Numbered from the stretch's first letter, positions 25,251-34,628 are shown. The stretch: 64,000 nucleotides of DNA from Burkholderiales bacterium (GCA_016703325.1 JADJCH010000062.1:186001-250000), one strand, 5' to 3'. Made by a program: numbers and translations. Notes: a model not told the origin generated them from the letters alone.

Positions 25251-27038
25251 TCAATGCTCCGTGCCGAGGTAGGCCGCGCGAACGGCCGGGCTGTCCTGCA
25301 CTTCCTGCGGTGTGCCCTCGATCAGCTTGGTGCCGAACTCCATCACCGTGATGCGGTCGGTCAGGTTCATCACGAAGTCCATGTCGTGTTCCACCAGCAG
25401 GATGCTCAGTCCCTCGGCCTTGAGCTGGCGCAGCACGGCGCTCAACGCCTGCTTCTCCTTGTGGCGCAGGCCTGCGGCCGGCTCGTCCAGCAGCAGCAGG
25501 GCCGGGTCGGTGCACAGCGCACGGGCGATCTCCATCAGCCGGGCCGGGCCCAGGGCCAGGTTGCCGGCCAGTTCGTGCATCTGCTCCTTCATGCCGATGC
25601 GGTCCAGCTGGCGCTCGGCCTCCTTGAACAGGCGCCGCTCCTCGTCGCGGTCCAGCCGGAGCATGGCTTGAGCCACCCCCGCATGGCTGCGCAGGTAGCC
25701 GCCCAGGGCTACGTTCTCCAGCACCGTCATCTCCGGCAGCATCTTCACGTGCTGGAAGGTGCGGCTCATGCCGCGCCGGGCGATCTCGCGCGAGCTCAGC
25801 CCGCCGACCTTCTCGCCGCGGAAGGACACGTTGCCCGCCGACAGCGGCAGTACGCCGGTGATGAGGTTGAAGGTGGTGGACTTGCCGGCGCCGTTCGGGC
25901 CGATCAAGCCGATGATCTCGCCGGCGTGGATCGTGAAGCTCACGTTGTTGACCGCCACCAGGCCACCGAACTGCTTGCGCACGGCCTGCACGTCCAGCAG
26001 CAGTTCACCCGGCGTGGGCTTGCTGCGCTCCTCCAGCGGGGCGGCATCGGCCCAGTCGCGCACACGGCGCGGCGCAGGTACCCAGCGGCTGCCCAGCTTC
26101 TCGATGAAGGGGTACAGGCCCTGCGGCGCGTACTTCAGCACCACCACCAGCACGATGCCGAAGACGATGATCTCGTAGTTGCCGCTGCCGCCGAACAGTT
26201 TGGGCAGCAGCACCTGCAGCTGGTCCTCGATGATCTTCACCAGGCCGGCGCCGACGAAGGCACCCCACACATGGCCCACACCGCCCAGCACCGCCATGAA
26301 GAGATACTCGATGCCCTTGGCGATCGAGAAGGGCGAGGGGTTGACGGTGCGCTGGAAGTGCGCAAACAGCCAGCCCGAGATGCAGGCCAGGATGGCCGCC
26401 AGCACGAACACCAGCACCTTGTAGCTGTAGGTGGAGATGCCCATGGCCTCGGCCATCGTCACCCCGCCCTTGAGCGCGCGGATGGCCCGGCCGGTGCGCG
26501 AATCCAGCAGGTGAATCACCGCCACGGCGGCCAGCAGCGCCACCACCCAGATCAAGTAGAAGTAGGCGCGCCCGGAGGCCAGGCTGAGCCCGAAGAACTC
26601 CATCGCCGGCACGCCCAGGATACCGTCGTACTTGCCCAGGAATTCCATGTTGGACATGGTGTAGTACAGCGACAGCCCCCAGGCGATGGTGGCCAGCGGC
26701 AGGTAGTGGCCGGACATGCGCAGCGTGACGGCAGCCAGCGCCAGCGACACCGCGATGGTGATGGCCAGCGCGACGAAGATCGTCAACCAGGGCGACATGC
26801 CGTGCGCCGTGGTCAGGTAGGCCGAGGTGTAGGCTCCCAGCCCGACGAAGGCCGCCTGCCCGAAGGAGGTCAGCCCCGACACCCCGGTCAGCAGCACCAG
26901 GCCCAGCGCGACGATGGCAAACAGACCGATGTAGTTGAGCTGGGTGATCCAGAACTCCGGAATCCCCACGATGGGCAGCAGCGCCATCAGCGCGGCCAAC
27001 CCGAAAAAGACCATGCGACGTGCGTTCACTTGATTCAC
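25251..27038 (-). CDS. Liv ABC transporter permease LivM fused to ATPase LivG
   Basis: 595 residues, two proteins in one chain. Residues 1 to about 320 are a LivM-type permease with eight or so membrane helices (VLLTGVSGLTSFGQAAFVGL, FLYTMSNMEFLG-like core, AVLGGVGHVWGAFVGAGLV). Residues from about 345 are a LivG-type ATPase: Walker A GPNGAGKSTTFNLITG near 380, signature LALGPARLMEIARAL, Walker B LLLLDEPAAGL, H-loop LLVEHDMDFV. The canonical LSGG signature is degenerate (LALG), as is common in LivG. The start at 27038 overlaps livH by four bases. Confidence 0.92.
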   Translation of the reverse strand: MNQVNARRMVFFGLAALMALLPIVGIPEFWITQLNYIGLFAIVALGLVLLTGVSGLTSFGQAAFVGLGAYTSAYLTTAHGMSPWLTIFVALAITIAVSLALAAVTLRMSGHYLPLATIAWGLSLYYTMSNMEFLGKYDGILGVPAMEFFGLSLASGRAYFYLIWVVALLAAVAVIHLLDSRTGRAIRALKGGVTMAEAMGISTYSYKVLVFVLAAILACISGWLFAHFQRTVNPSPFSIAKGIEYLFMAVLGGVGHVWGAFVGAGLVKIIEDQLQVLLPKLFGGSGNYEIIVFGIVLVVVLKYAPQGLYPFIEKLGSRWVPAPRRVRDWADAAPLEERSKPTPGELLLDVQAVRKQFGGLVAVNNVSFTIHAGEIIGLIGPNGAGKSTTFNLITGVLPLSAGNVSFRGEKVGGLSSREIARRGMSRTFQHVKMLPEMTVLENVALGGYLRSHAGVAQAMLRLDRDEERRLFKEAERQLDRIGMKEQMHELAGNLALGPARLMEIARALCTDPALLLLDEPAAGLRHKEKQALSAVLRQLKAEGLSILLVEHDMDFVMNLTDRITVMEFGTKLIEGTPQEVQDSPAVRAAYLGTEH

Positions 27039-28072
27039 TCCTCGTCGCTGTGCGGGTCACGCAGGGAACGCCACAGCAGCACCGGCAGGATGGAGGTGAA
27101 GACGATCACCTCCTTGAAGGCGCTGGCCCAGAAGGAGCCGAAGGCCTCCAGGATGCCCACGCCGAAGGCGCCCACCAGCGCCAGCGGGTAACTCGACAGA
27201 CCGGCAAACACCGCAGCGACGAAGCCCTTCAGGCCGATCAGGAAGCCACTGTCGTAGAAGATCGTCGTGGTCGGCCCGATCAGCAACCCCGACAGCGCGC
27301 CGATGAAGGCCGCCATCGTGAACGACAGCCGGCCGGCGTTGGTGGTGGAGATGCCCATCAGCCGCGCGCCCAGGCGGTTCACCGCGGTGGCCCGCAGCGC
27401 CTTGCCGTAGAGGCTGCGCTCGAAGAACAGCCAGAGCATGACGATCAGCGCCAGGGTGGCCAGGAAGATGATCACCGTCTGACCGGACAGCGTCAGCGCA
27501 CCGATGCTGAAGCGATCGTCCCAGAAGCTCGGGTTGCGGAAACCCTCGGCACCGAAGAACAGCAACCCCAGCCCGGTGAGCGCGAAGTGCACACCCACCG
27601 AGACGATCAGCAGCACCAGCACGGTGGCATCGGCCAGCGACTCGTAGGCCAGCCGATAGACCAGCGAGCCGAAGGGAGTCACCAGCGCCAGCGTCAGCAG
27701 GGCCTGCACCCACAGCGGGAAACCCTGCGGCGCAGCCCAGATCGTGATCAGCGAGATCACTACCGGATAGGCCAGCGTGCGTGCGGCGGCGGCCCCCCAG
27801 CGGGACGCCCGCGCGCCCCGGCGGATGCCCTGCACCGCCTCCAATACGGCGGCCAACACCGCCATCAGCAGCAGCAGCCAGACGGTGCCGGGCACCTGGT
27901 TCGTCTGCAGAATGGCCAGGGTGAGGGCACCGAAGGCGACGTATTCGCCCTGTGGAATGAAGATCACGCGGGTGACGGCGAACAACAGCACCGTGGCCAT
28001 GGCCAGCAGCGCGTAGATCGCACCGTTGGTCAGGCCATCCAGCGTGAGGATGCTTGCAATGGAGAAGTCCAT
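27035..28072 (-). CDS. livH: Branched-chain amino acid-type ABC transporter permease LivH
   Basis: 345 residues, all membrane helices, of the LivH permease family. Landmarks: LDGLTNGAIYALLAMATVLL at the N-terminus, RVIFIPQGEYVAFGALT, GKALRATAVNRLGARLMGI and IGLKGFVAAVFAGLSSYPLA. It pairs with the LivM half of the downstream fusion to form the pore. A 206-base gap with a strong stem-loop separates it from the binding-protein gene. Confidence 0.93.
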   Translation of the reverse strand: MDFSIASILTLDGLTNGAIYALLAMATVLLFAVTRVIFIPQGEYVAFGALTLAILQTNQVPGTVWLLLLMAVLAAVLEAVQGIRRGARASRWGAAAARTLAYPVVISLITIWAAPQGFPLWVQALLTLALVTPFGSLVYRLAYESLADATVLVLLIVSVGVHFALTGLGLLFFGAEGFRNPSFWDDRFSIGALTLSGQTVIIFLATLALIVMLWLFFERSLYGKALRATAVNRLGARLMGISTTNAGRLSFTMAAFIGALSGLLIGPTTTIFYDSGFLIGLKGFVAAVFAGLSSYPLALVGAFGVGILEAFGSFWASAFKEVIVFTSILPVLLWRSLRDPHSDEE

Positions 28073-28130
28073 AGGGATTCCGTGGGGCGGATCGAGTCCG
28101 GGCAGCCGCCGAAGCAGCCGCCCCCGGGCC

Positions 28131-28168
28131 CTCGCTCAGGGGTCGTCGCTCAGGGGTCGTCGCTCAGG
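28131..28168. repeat. Short tandem repeat, 14-base unit
   Basis: GGTCGTCGCTCAGG occurs twice in a row, preceded by CTCGCTCAGG and followed by GG. It sits in the gap between the binding-protein gene and livH. Such repeats expand by slippage and could alter spacing in the transcript; no function is known. Confidence 0.7.
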
Positions 28169-28207
28169 GGCGCGGTGCGACCGGGGTGCAGCCTCCAGGG
28201 GCTGCGT

Positions 28208-28257
28208 CCGGCACCCCAACCCGACCGGTCAGCAAGAAAGACGGGTCGGGGTGCCGG
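28208..28257 (-). promoter_or_regulatory. Intercistronic stem-loop, likely mRNA stabiliser
   Basis: CCGGCACCCCAACCCG and CGGGTCGGGGTGCCGG form a 16-base stem with one mismatched (G-T) position and an 18-base loop. No T-run follows on the minus strand, so it is not a simple terminator. It stands just after the binding-protein gene, where such hairpins protect the upstream message and raise binding protein over permease. Confidence 0.6.
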
Positions 28258-28278
28258 CGGGCCGCCATCAGTTCAGGC

Positions 28279-29418
28279 TCACTCGACCTTCCAGTCGCCG
28301 TTGACCACCTTGAGGATCACGCCCGTCTCGGTGGTGAAGCCCCAGTGGTTGTCCTTGGTGTAGCTCAGCACGCCATGGGCCACCACGGTGCGACCCATCG
28401 TCTCGGTGGCTTCCTTCAGCGCGGCGCGGAAGGCCGGGGTGCCCGGCTTGGCCTTCTTCAGCGCCATCGGCACGATCTTCTCCAGCACCACCACGGCGTC
28501 GTAGGCGTGGCCGGCGAACTGGTTGCGCGAACCGGCGCCATAGGCCTTCTCGTACTTCTGCACGAAGTCCAGCGCAACCTTCTTGGAGGGATGACTGTCA
28601 GACAGCTGGTCACCGATGACCGCCGGGCCGGAGACCACGAAGGCACCTTCCACGTCCTTGCCGCCGATGCGCATCAGGTCGCGGGTGGCTGCGGCATGGG
28701 TCTGGTAGATCTTGCCCTTGTAGCCGCGCTCGACCACGCCCTTGTGCGGCATGGCCGCGCCGGAGCCGGAGGCCACGATCAGCATCGCGTCCGGGTTGGC
28801 GGCCACCAGCTTCAGGGCCTGGCCGGTCACCGCGGTGTCGGAGCGCTGGAAACGCTCGGTGGCGACGACCTTGATTTCCGGCGCGATCTTGGCGGCCTCG
28901 GCCTGGAAGTCCTTCAGCCAGCTCTCCCCATAGGCATCGGTGTAGCCCAGGAAACCCACCGTCTTGATGCCCTGCTTCTTCATGTGCTGCAGCATGGCGT
29001 GCGACATCACGGCGTTGGACTGCGGCAGGCGGAAGGCCCACTCGTCCTTGCCGGCCTGCAGCACGGCGGGGGAGAACATGAAGTGCGGCGTCTGCGCCTC
29101 GGCCACCGTGCCGGCCATGGCGATGGCCACCGGCGTGGCCACCGAGCCCATCACGATGTCGGCCTTTTCCTCCGAGACGAAGCGCTTGGCGTTCTGCACG
29201 CCCTTGGTGGGGTCGGTGGCGTCGTCCAGCACGATCACGTTGAGCTTCTCGCCGGCGATGCTGGTGGGCCAGAGCTTGATCTGGTTGCCCATCGGGATGC
29301 CCAGGCCACTGGCCGGTCCGGTCAGCGACAGGCTCACGCCGATGGTGATGTCGGCCTGCGCCGCACCGGCCATGGCAAACAGCGCGGCGGCGGCAATCTT
29401 CTTGAACGTGGGGGTCAT
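28279..29418 (-). CDS. ABC transporter substrate-binding protein (Liv/HAAT family)
   Basis: 379 residues. The first 22 residues form a Sec signal peptide (MTPTFKKIAAAALFAMAGAA, cleavage near AQA-D), sending it to the periplasm. The mature part begins ITIGVSLSLTGPASGLG, the usual start of type I periplasmic-binding proteins of the leucine/aromatic family, with DDATDPTKGVQNAKRFVSEE. Related proteins such as CouP bind coumarate or benzoate-like acids. The conserved clusters with ligase and crotonase suggest an aromatic ligand here. Confidence 0.92.
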   Translation of the reverse strand: MTPTFKKIAAAALFAMAGAAQADITIGVSLSLTGPASGLGIPMGNQIKLWPTSIAGEKLNVIVLDDATDPTKGVQNAKRFVSEEKADIVMGSVATPVAIAMAGTVAEAQTPHFMFSPAVLQAGKDEWAFRLPQSNAVMSHAMLQHMKKQGIKTVGFLGYTDAYGESWLKDFQAEAAKIAPEIKVVATERFQRSDTAVTGQALKLVAANPDAMLIVASGSGAAMPHKGVVERGYKGKIYQTHAAATRDLMRIGGKDVEGAFVVSGPAVIGDQLSDSHPSKKVALDFVQKYEKAYGAGSRNQFAGHAYDAVVVLEKIVPMALKKAKPGTPAFRAALKEATETMGRTVVAHGVLSYTKDNHWGFTTETGVILKVVNGDWKVE

Positions 29419-29564
29419 CGTCTCTCTCCAGGGGCTGTGGTGAAACTGCTCGGGATCTGGCAGGCCTGCGGGCGGGGGTTGAAACCGCAGGCCGGGGAAC
29501 TGTGCCCTGTCCGGTAGCGGGCTGCCACTGGGGGCGGCCCGATGCCGAAGCGGGCGGGCGGGGC

Positions 29565-30329
29565 TCAGCGCGGCGCCATGCGCAGCGCACCGTCCAGGCG
29601 GATGGTTTCGCCGTTCAGGTGCGTGTTGCTGACGATGTGGCAGGCCAGCGCAGCGAACTCCTCCGGCTTGCCCAACCGCGGCGGGAAGGGGATCGAGGCG
29701 GCCAGCGACTGCTGCACCGGCTCGGGCAGGGTCTTCATCAGCGGCGTGGCGAACAGGCCCGGGGCGATCGTGCACACGCGGATGCCGTGCTGCGCCAGGT
29801 CGCGCGCCAGCGGCAGCGTCATGCCGACCACGCCGCCCTTGGAGGCGGAGTAGGCCTCCTGGCCGACCTGGCCGTCGAAGGCCGCCACCGAGGCGGTGCA
29901 GACCATCGCGCCGCGCTCGCCGTCCTCCAGCGCCTCCAGCCTGGCGATGCGTGCGGCGGCCAGGCGGATCATGTTGTAGGTGCCCACCAGGTTGATGCGC
30001 ACCACCCGCTCGAAGTCCTCCAGCGGGGCGGGCGAGCCGTCCTTGCCGATCACCCGCTTGGCGGTGCCGATGCCGGCGATGTTCATCACGATGCGGGCCG
30101 GGCCGTGCGCGGCCTCGGCCGCGTCGAGTGCGGCGGTGACCGAAGCGGTGTCGGTGATATCGCACTTCATCGCCACGCCGCCGATCTCCGCGGCCACGCG
30201 CTGCGCGCCGGCTTCATTGACGTCCAGCACCGCCACCTTGGCCCCCAGGCGGGCCAGCTCACGGGCGACGGCCTCGCCGAGGCCGGAACCTCCACCGGTG
30301 ACGAGGGCGGCTTGTCCTTGGATCTGCAT
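29565..30329 (-). CDS. SDR family 3-hydroxyacyl-CoA dehydrogenase
   Basis: 254 residues of the HSD17B10-like type II short-chain family. NAD motif TGGGSGLGEAVARELA, an Asp at the end of the second strand (VAVLDVNEAGA) that favours NAD over NADP, NIAGIGTAKR, the catalytic Ser in CTASVAAFDGQVG, and YSASKGG with the Tyr-Lys pair. In the cluster it would oxidise the 3-hydroxy-3-aryl-propanoyl-CoA made by the crotonase to the 3-keto ester cleaved by a thiolase. Confidence 0.92.
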   Translation of the reverse strand: MQIQGQAALVTGGGSGLGEAVARELARLGAKVAVLDVNEAGAQRVAAEIGGVAMKCDITDTASVTAALDAAEAAHGPARIVMNIAGIGTAKRVIGKDGSPAPLEDFERVVRINLVGTYNMIRLAAARIARLEALEDGERGAMVCTASVAAFDGQVGQEAYSASKGGVVGMTLPLARDLAQHGIRVCTIAPGLFATPLMKTLPEPVQQSLAASIPFPPRLGKPEEFAALACHIVSNTHLNGETIRLDGALRMAPR

Positions 30330-30363
30330 GTCGGTTCTCCTGTCGGGGTTCTCTGCGTTCGAC

Positions 30364-32250
30364 TCAGCCCTTGGCGGGCAGGATGAGCCAGGGGTCGGCC
30401 GCGGGGCCTTGGTACATCGCCTCGACCAGCGGGGCGCGGTGGGTGAGCACCGCGCGTTGGTTGATCGAGTTCTTGTCGGTGACTTCGCCGTGGTCGATGG
30501 AGGGCGGCTCCACCAGCACGTGCATGCGCGCCACCCGGTTGGCGCTGCCGGTGCCTTCGGCGGCCAGGCGGTTGCACAGGGTCTGGAAGAAGCTGCGCAC
30601 CTGCGGGTGGTGCAACACTTCCGTGGGCGCCGCATCGGCAGGGAGCCCGGCCAGCGCGGCACAGTCGACCAGGCGGGGGAAGACCATCATCCCCATCTCG
30701 TCGCGGTTCAGGCCGGCGACCACCACGTCCTGCACGCAGGGGTGGCCATAGGCCACGGCCTTGGCGCGCAGCGGACCGACGCTCACGAAGGTGCCGGTGG
30801 AGAGCTTGAAGTCCTCCGCGATGCGGCCGTCGAACAGCAGGCCGACGTTCAGGTCCTTCGCATCGACGAAGGCCACCGCATCGCCGGTGCAGTAGAAGCC
30901 CTCCTCGTCGAAAGCCTCCGCCGTCTTCTCCGGCTCGCGCCAGTAACCGGGCATCACGTTCGGTCCGCGGAAGCGCACCTCCGTCTTGCCGCTGTCCTGC
31001 GCGTTGGGCACCAGCTTCACCTCCACGCCCGGGCAGGGCAGGCCGATGTAGCCGGAGCGCGCGTGTGTACCCACCAGGAAGGTGCAGGACGGCGCCGTCT
31101 CGGTCATGCCCAGGCCGGTCATGATGCGGATGCGCTCACCCACCGTGGCCTCACCATGTGCGTCGAGTGCATCCCACACCGCCTGCGACAGGCCGGCCGC
31201 TGCGAACATGAGGGCGTTGACGCGGGAGAAGAAGGTCTGGCGCAGCTGCGCGTCGCCGTCCATCGCGCGGGCGATCTCCTCCAGCCCCTTGGGCACGTTG
31301 AAGTAGACCGTGGTCGGGATCTCGCGCAGGTTGCGGATCGTCTCGGCGATGCCCTTCGGGGTGGGTTTGCCGTCGTCGATGTACAGCGTGCCGCCGTTGT
31401 ACAGCACCAGCCCCAGGTTGTGGTTGCCGCCGAAGGTGTGGCTCCAGGGCAGCCAGTCCACCAGCACCGGAGGCTCATCGGCCAGGAAGGCCATGCACTG
31501 GTGCAGCATCTGCTGGTTGGCGCAGAGCATGCGGTGCGTGGTGATCACCCCCTTGGGCGTCTTGGTGGAGCCCGAGGTGAACAGGAACTTCAGGATCGTG
31601 TGGGGCGTGATCGCCGCATGCGCCGCGTCGATGCCGGCGCCCGGCGCGGTGGCCAGCAGCTCGGCAAACGAGCGGGTGGCGCGGCCTTCGATCGAACCCT
31701 CAGCCCCATCCCCCAGTACGACCGTGGCATCCGCCGCCACCACGGTCTGGATCGCCCGGGCAAAGCGCGCATCCGACGCATACACCAGCCCCGGCGTGAC
31801 CGTGCCGAGGATGTGGCGCAGCTTGCCGAAGTCGCTGGAGATCAGCGAGTAGGCCGACGAGACGGACACGAAGGGCACGCCAGCCCACATCGCGCCCATC
31901 ATGATCGACAGGTGCTCCAGGTCGTTGTCCGACAGGATGGCGATCGGCCGCTCGGGCGACAGGCCCAGGTCCACGAAGGCCTGACCCAGCACACGGGCGC
32001 GCTGCAGCATCTGCGCGTAGCTGATGCGGACCCAGTCACCGCGCGTACCGTCGGGCAGCGCGGCGCGTCGGGCCGCGAAAGTGCGGTCCGGCGCCTGTTC
32101 GGCCCACTGCGCCAGCAGGTCACCCATCGTTTCCGGATGCCAACCCAGCGCCTCCGTCGACCGCAGGATTTGCGTGCCATCGGCGCGCGTCTCCAGCTCC
32201 GCACCCACACAACCGCCCACACGGGCATCGCGATACCGGGGAGTGCCCAT
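30364..32250 (-). CDS. Feruloyl-CoA synthetase-like acid-CoA ligase
   Basis: 628 residues of the ANL adenylate-forming superfamily. P-loop FTSGSTKTPKGVITTHRM, adenylation motif TGLGMTETAPSC, YCTGDAVAF and the hinge/ADP motif GLLFDGRIAEDFKLSTGTFV. The hinge form RIAEDFKLSTGTFVSVG and overall length fit feruloyl-CoA synthetase-type enzymes (Fcs) rather than fatty-acid ligases. It would activate hydroxycinnamic acids with ATP and CoA in the cytosol. It lies four bases after the crotonase stop. Exact substrate is not shown by sequence alone. Confidence 0.85.
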   Translation of the reverse strand: MGTPRYRDARVGGCVGAELETRADGTQILRSTEALGWHPETMGDLLAQWAEQAPDRTFAARRAALPDGTRGDWVRISYAQMLQRARVLGQAFVDLGLSPERPIAILSDNDLEHLSIMMGAMWAGVPFVSVSSAYSLISSDFGKLRHILGTVTPGLVYASDARFARAIQTVVAADATVVLGDGAEGSIEGRATRSFAELLATAPGAGIDAAHAAITPHTILKFLFTSGSTKTPKGVITTHRMLCANQQMLHQCMAFLADEPPVLVDWLPWSHTFGGNHNLGLVLYNGGTLYIDDGKPTPKGIAETIRNLREIPTTVYFNVPKGLEEIARAMDGDAQLRQTFFSRVNALMFAAAGLSQAVWDALDAHGEATVGERIRIMTGLGMTETAPSCTFLVGTHARSGYIGLPCPGVEVKLVPNAQDSGKTEVRFRGPNVMPGYWREPEKTAEAFDEEGFYCTGDAVAFVDAKDLNVGLLFDGRIAEDFKLSTGTFVSVGPLRAKAVAYGHPCVQDVVVAGLNRDEMGMMVFPRLVDCAALAGLPADAAPTEVLHHPQVRSFFQTLCNRLAAEGTGSANRVARMHVLVEPPSIDHGEVTDKNSINQRAVLTHRAPLVEAMYQGPAADPWLILPAKG

Positions 32251-32254
32251 GGGC

Positions 32255-33091
32255 TCAACCTTCCTTGACGACTTTGCCGGCCCGGCCTTCCAGGAAGGCG
32301 CGCAGGCGGTCCTGGGCTTCGGGTGTGTTGCTGGCCACGGAGGCCATCAGCGATTCGGCAAACAGCCCCTCGCCGGGCGACATCTCGGCAATCCGGGGCA
32401 GCGCGTGCATCACCGCAAAGGCGGTCATCGGGGCGTTGCCGGTGATCTTCTGCGCAATGGTCACCGCCTTGGCGAAACCCTCGCCGTCGGCGCTGCGGTA
32501 GTTGACCGCGCCATAGCGCTCACCCTGGTCGGCATCGAAGACGCGGCCGGTGAGCATCATGTCCATCATGCGGGAGGTACCGATCAACCGCGGCACGCGC
32601 ACCGAGGCACCGCCACCCACAAAGATGCCGCGCTGGCCTTCGGGCAGGCCGAAGTAGGCCGAATCCTCCGCCACGCGGAGGTGGCAGGAGGCCGCGATCT
32701 CCAGCCCACCACCCACCACCGCGCCGTGCAGCACCGCGATCACCGGCACTTTGCCGTACTGGATGGCCTCGAACGCCGCATGCCAGCCGCGCGAATGCTG
32801 CACCGCCGCCAGCGTGTTGCGCTCCACCAGCTCCGACAGGTCCAGCCCGGCGCAGAAGTGTTCACCCGCACCGCTCAGGATCACCGCCCGCACGTCGGCC
32901 GGCAGGTTGACGAACACGGTGTGGATCTGGGCGATCAACGAGTCGTTGATCGCGTTGCGCTTGGTCGGGCGGTTCAGCCGCACATGCAGCACCGCACCTG
33001 CCTGGCTGACCTGCAGCAGGTCCAGGCTGGCCAGCAGACCGGCAACGGGTTGAAAGTCAGGCAGGGCGGACGGGGTGGCAGCAGTGCTCAT
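32255..33091 (-). CDS. Crotonase family enoyl-CoA hydratase
   Basis: 278 residues. The oxyanion-hole motifs are SGAGEHFCAGLDLSEL and HGAVVGGGLEIAASC, and the active-site region reads RVAEDSAYFGLPEGQRGIFV with the Glu in LPEGQ. It could simply hydrate cinnamoyl-CoA-type esters or, like Ech/HCHL, split feruloyl-CoA to an aldehyde. The presence of an SDR dehydrogenase and thiolases in the same cluster favours the beta-oxidative route. First gene of the minus-strand operon. Confidence 0.9.
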   Translation of the reverse strand: MSTAATPSALPDFQPVAGLLASLDLLQVSQAGAVLHVRLNRPTKRNAINDSLIAQIHTVFVNLPADVRAVILSGAGEHFCAGLDLSELVERNTLAAVQHSRGWHAAFEAIQYGKVPVIAVLHGAVVGGGLEIAASCHLRVAEDSAYFGLPEGQRGIFVGGGASVRVPRLIGTSRMMDMMLTGRVFDADQGERYGAVNYRSADGEGFAKAVTIAQKITGNAPMTAFAVMHALPRIAEMSPGEGLFAESLMASVASNTPEAQDRLRAFLEGRAGKVVKEG

Positions 33092-33422
33092 GGCGTGAAC
33101 CGAAGGAAGCGGTCATTGGCAGCAGCAAGAGGCAACAGGTCTTGGCGACGGCAGAAGCCCCTGCTCGGCTGTTTTGCTTCCATTCCTGAATTAAGTTGGA
33201 GGACCGCATGATGCAGAGGTGACACCTTTCTTGCAATAGGATCAACGCTTGACTCGGGTTTTCCCTAGATATCGGCCGCATGGTGAACATGAAAGTCGTT
33301 CATCAAATAAACTATCTACCTTCGCCCGAATCTGCCGCGGCCTGCTGTTGCACGGCCGCCCGGTCCGGGTGGCCCTGCCGAAGTCCAACCCGCCCTGCCC
33401 TCCCCCCTTCAAGGAGCCGACG
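33092..33422. promoter_or_regulatory. Divergent control region with a candidate MarR operator
   Basis: This 331-base gap separates the crotonase operon (minus) from the thiolase operon (plus) and holds no gene that I can see. It is clearly more AT-rich than its flanks. At 33284-33303 is a nested inverted repeat: TGAAC N9 GTTCA, and within it ATGAA N5 TTCAT. Perfect palindromes of this size are typical MarR-family operators. Binding by the cluster's MarR protein is inference. I could not place a convincing -10/-35 pair. Confidence 0.5.
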
Positions 33423-34628
33423 ATGAGCGCTTTCCTGCCCTACGGTGTCTACTGGTCCACACCCTTCGCCAAGTGGCAGGGCGCGCTGGCCAACCTCAAC
33501 TCGGTGCGCCTGGCCGCCATCACCGGCAAAGGCGTGCTGGAGGCGAAGAAGTTCCCGATGGAACGCGTGGACCTGGGCATCCTGGGCCTGACCAACCCGC
33601 AGAAGGGCAGCTTCTACGGCCTGCCCTGGCTGACCGGCATGATGGGCATCGACCGCGTCGCCGGCCCCACGGTGCAGCAGGCCTGCGCCACCAGCGTGCG
33701 CTCGCTGCAGATGGCCACGCAGGAGATCAACGGCGGCACCGCCTCCTGTGCCCTGCTGGTGATGTGCGACCGCATGTCCAACGGCCCCATCGTCCATTAC
33801 CCGGACGCCACCGCCCCCGGCGGCAACGGCATCACCGAGCGCTGGACGCTGGACAACTTCGCCGGTGACCCTTATGCCGGCAAGGCCATGCTGGAGACCG
33901 GCGAGAACGTCGCCGCCAGGTACGGCGTCACGCTGGCGATGCAGCATGAGCTGAAGCTGCACCGCTTCGAGCAGTACCAGGCCGCGCTGGCCAATGACCG
34001 CGCCTTTCAGCGCCGCTACATGGTCGATGCGCCGATCTTCGACTCGGGCTTCCGCAAGCAGACCGGCGCGCTGAGCACCGACGAAGGCATCTTCCCCACC
34101 ACCGCCGAGGGGCTGGCGCGCCTGAAGCCGGTGCGCGAGGGCGGCACCATCACCTTCGGCGCCCAGACCCACCCGGCCGACGGCAACGCCGGAGCCATCG
34201 TCACCACACGCGAAATCGCCCGCGAGGTGTCTATGGACGCGGGCATCGAGATCGAACTGCTCGGCTTCGGCCAGGCCCGCGTCGAGAAGGCCCACATGCC
34301 GATGGCCCCGGCCCCGGCGGCGCTGAACGCGCTCAAGCACGCCGGTCTGACGATGGCCGACGTGGACGCCGTCAAGACCCACAACCCCTTCGCCGTCAAC
34401 GACCTGGCCTTCGCGCAGGACACCGGCTTCGACTGGCGCCGCATGAACAACTACGGCAGCTCCATCATCTGGGGTCACCCGCAGGGCCCCACCGGCCTGC
34501 GCGGCGTGATCGAGCTGGTCGAGGAGCTGGTGCTGCGCGGCGGCGGCGTGGGTGTGTTCACCGGCTGCGCCGCCGGTGACAGCGGCCTGGCCTGCGTGCT
34601 GCGTGTGACCGACAGCCGCAAGAAGTAA
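33423..34628 (+). CDS. Thiolase family protein
   Basis: 401 residues with a thiolase fold. The nucleophile Cys is in VQQACATSVRSLQMA (about residue 97), and the C-terminal motifs are VKTHNPFAVNDLAF, SSIIWGHPQGPTGLRG (active-site His) and FTGCAAGDSGLACVL (second Cys). The His appears in GHPQGPTG instead of the classic GHP-GATG, an unusual but family-compatible form. It probably cleaves the 3-keto-aryl ester to aroyl-CoA and acetyl-CoA. First gene of the plus-strand unit; a GGAG lies before the ATG. Confidence 0.88.
   Translation: MSAFLPYGVYWSTPFAKWQGALANLNSVRLAAITGKGVLEAKKFPMERVDLGILGLTNPQKGSFYGLPWLTGMMGIDRVAGPTVQQACATSVRSLQMATQEINGGTASCALLVMCDRMSNGPIVHYPDATAPGGNGITERWTLDNFAGDPYAGKAMLETGENVAARYGVTLAMQHELKLHRFEQYQAALANDRAFQRRYMVDAPIFDSGFRKQTGALSTDEGIFPTTAEGLARLKPVREGGTITFGAQTHPADGNAGAIVTTREIAREVSMDAGIEIELLGFGQARVEKAHMPMAPAPAALNALKHAGLTMADVDAVKTHNPFAVNDLAFAQDTGFDWRRMNNYGSSIIWGHPQGPTGLRGVIELVEELVLRGGGVGVFTGCAAGDSGLACVLRVTDSRKK

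Noticed and set aside
25254..27191. 645-codon plus-strand frame over the livMG fusion
   Set aside because: Gln/His/Arg-rich antisense shadow; the minus-strand product has clear permease and ATPase motifs.
28131..28168. CRISPR-like or attachment-site repeat
   Set aside because: Two adjacent 14-base units with no spacer or integrase nearby.
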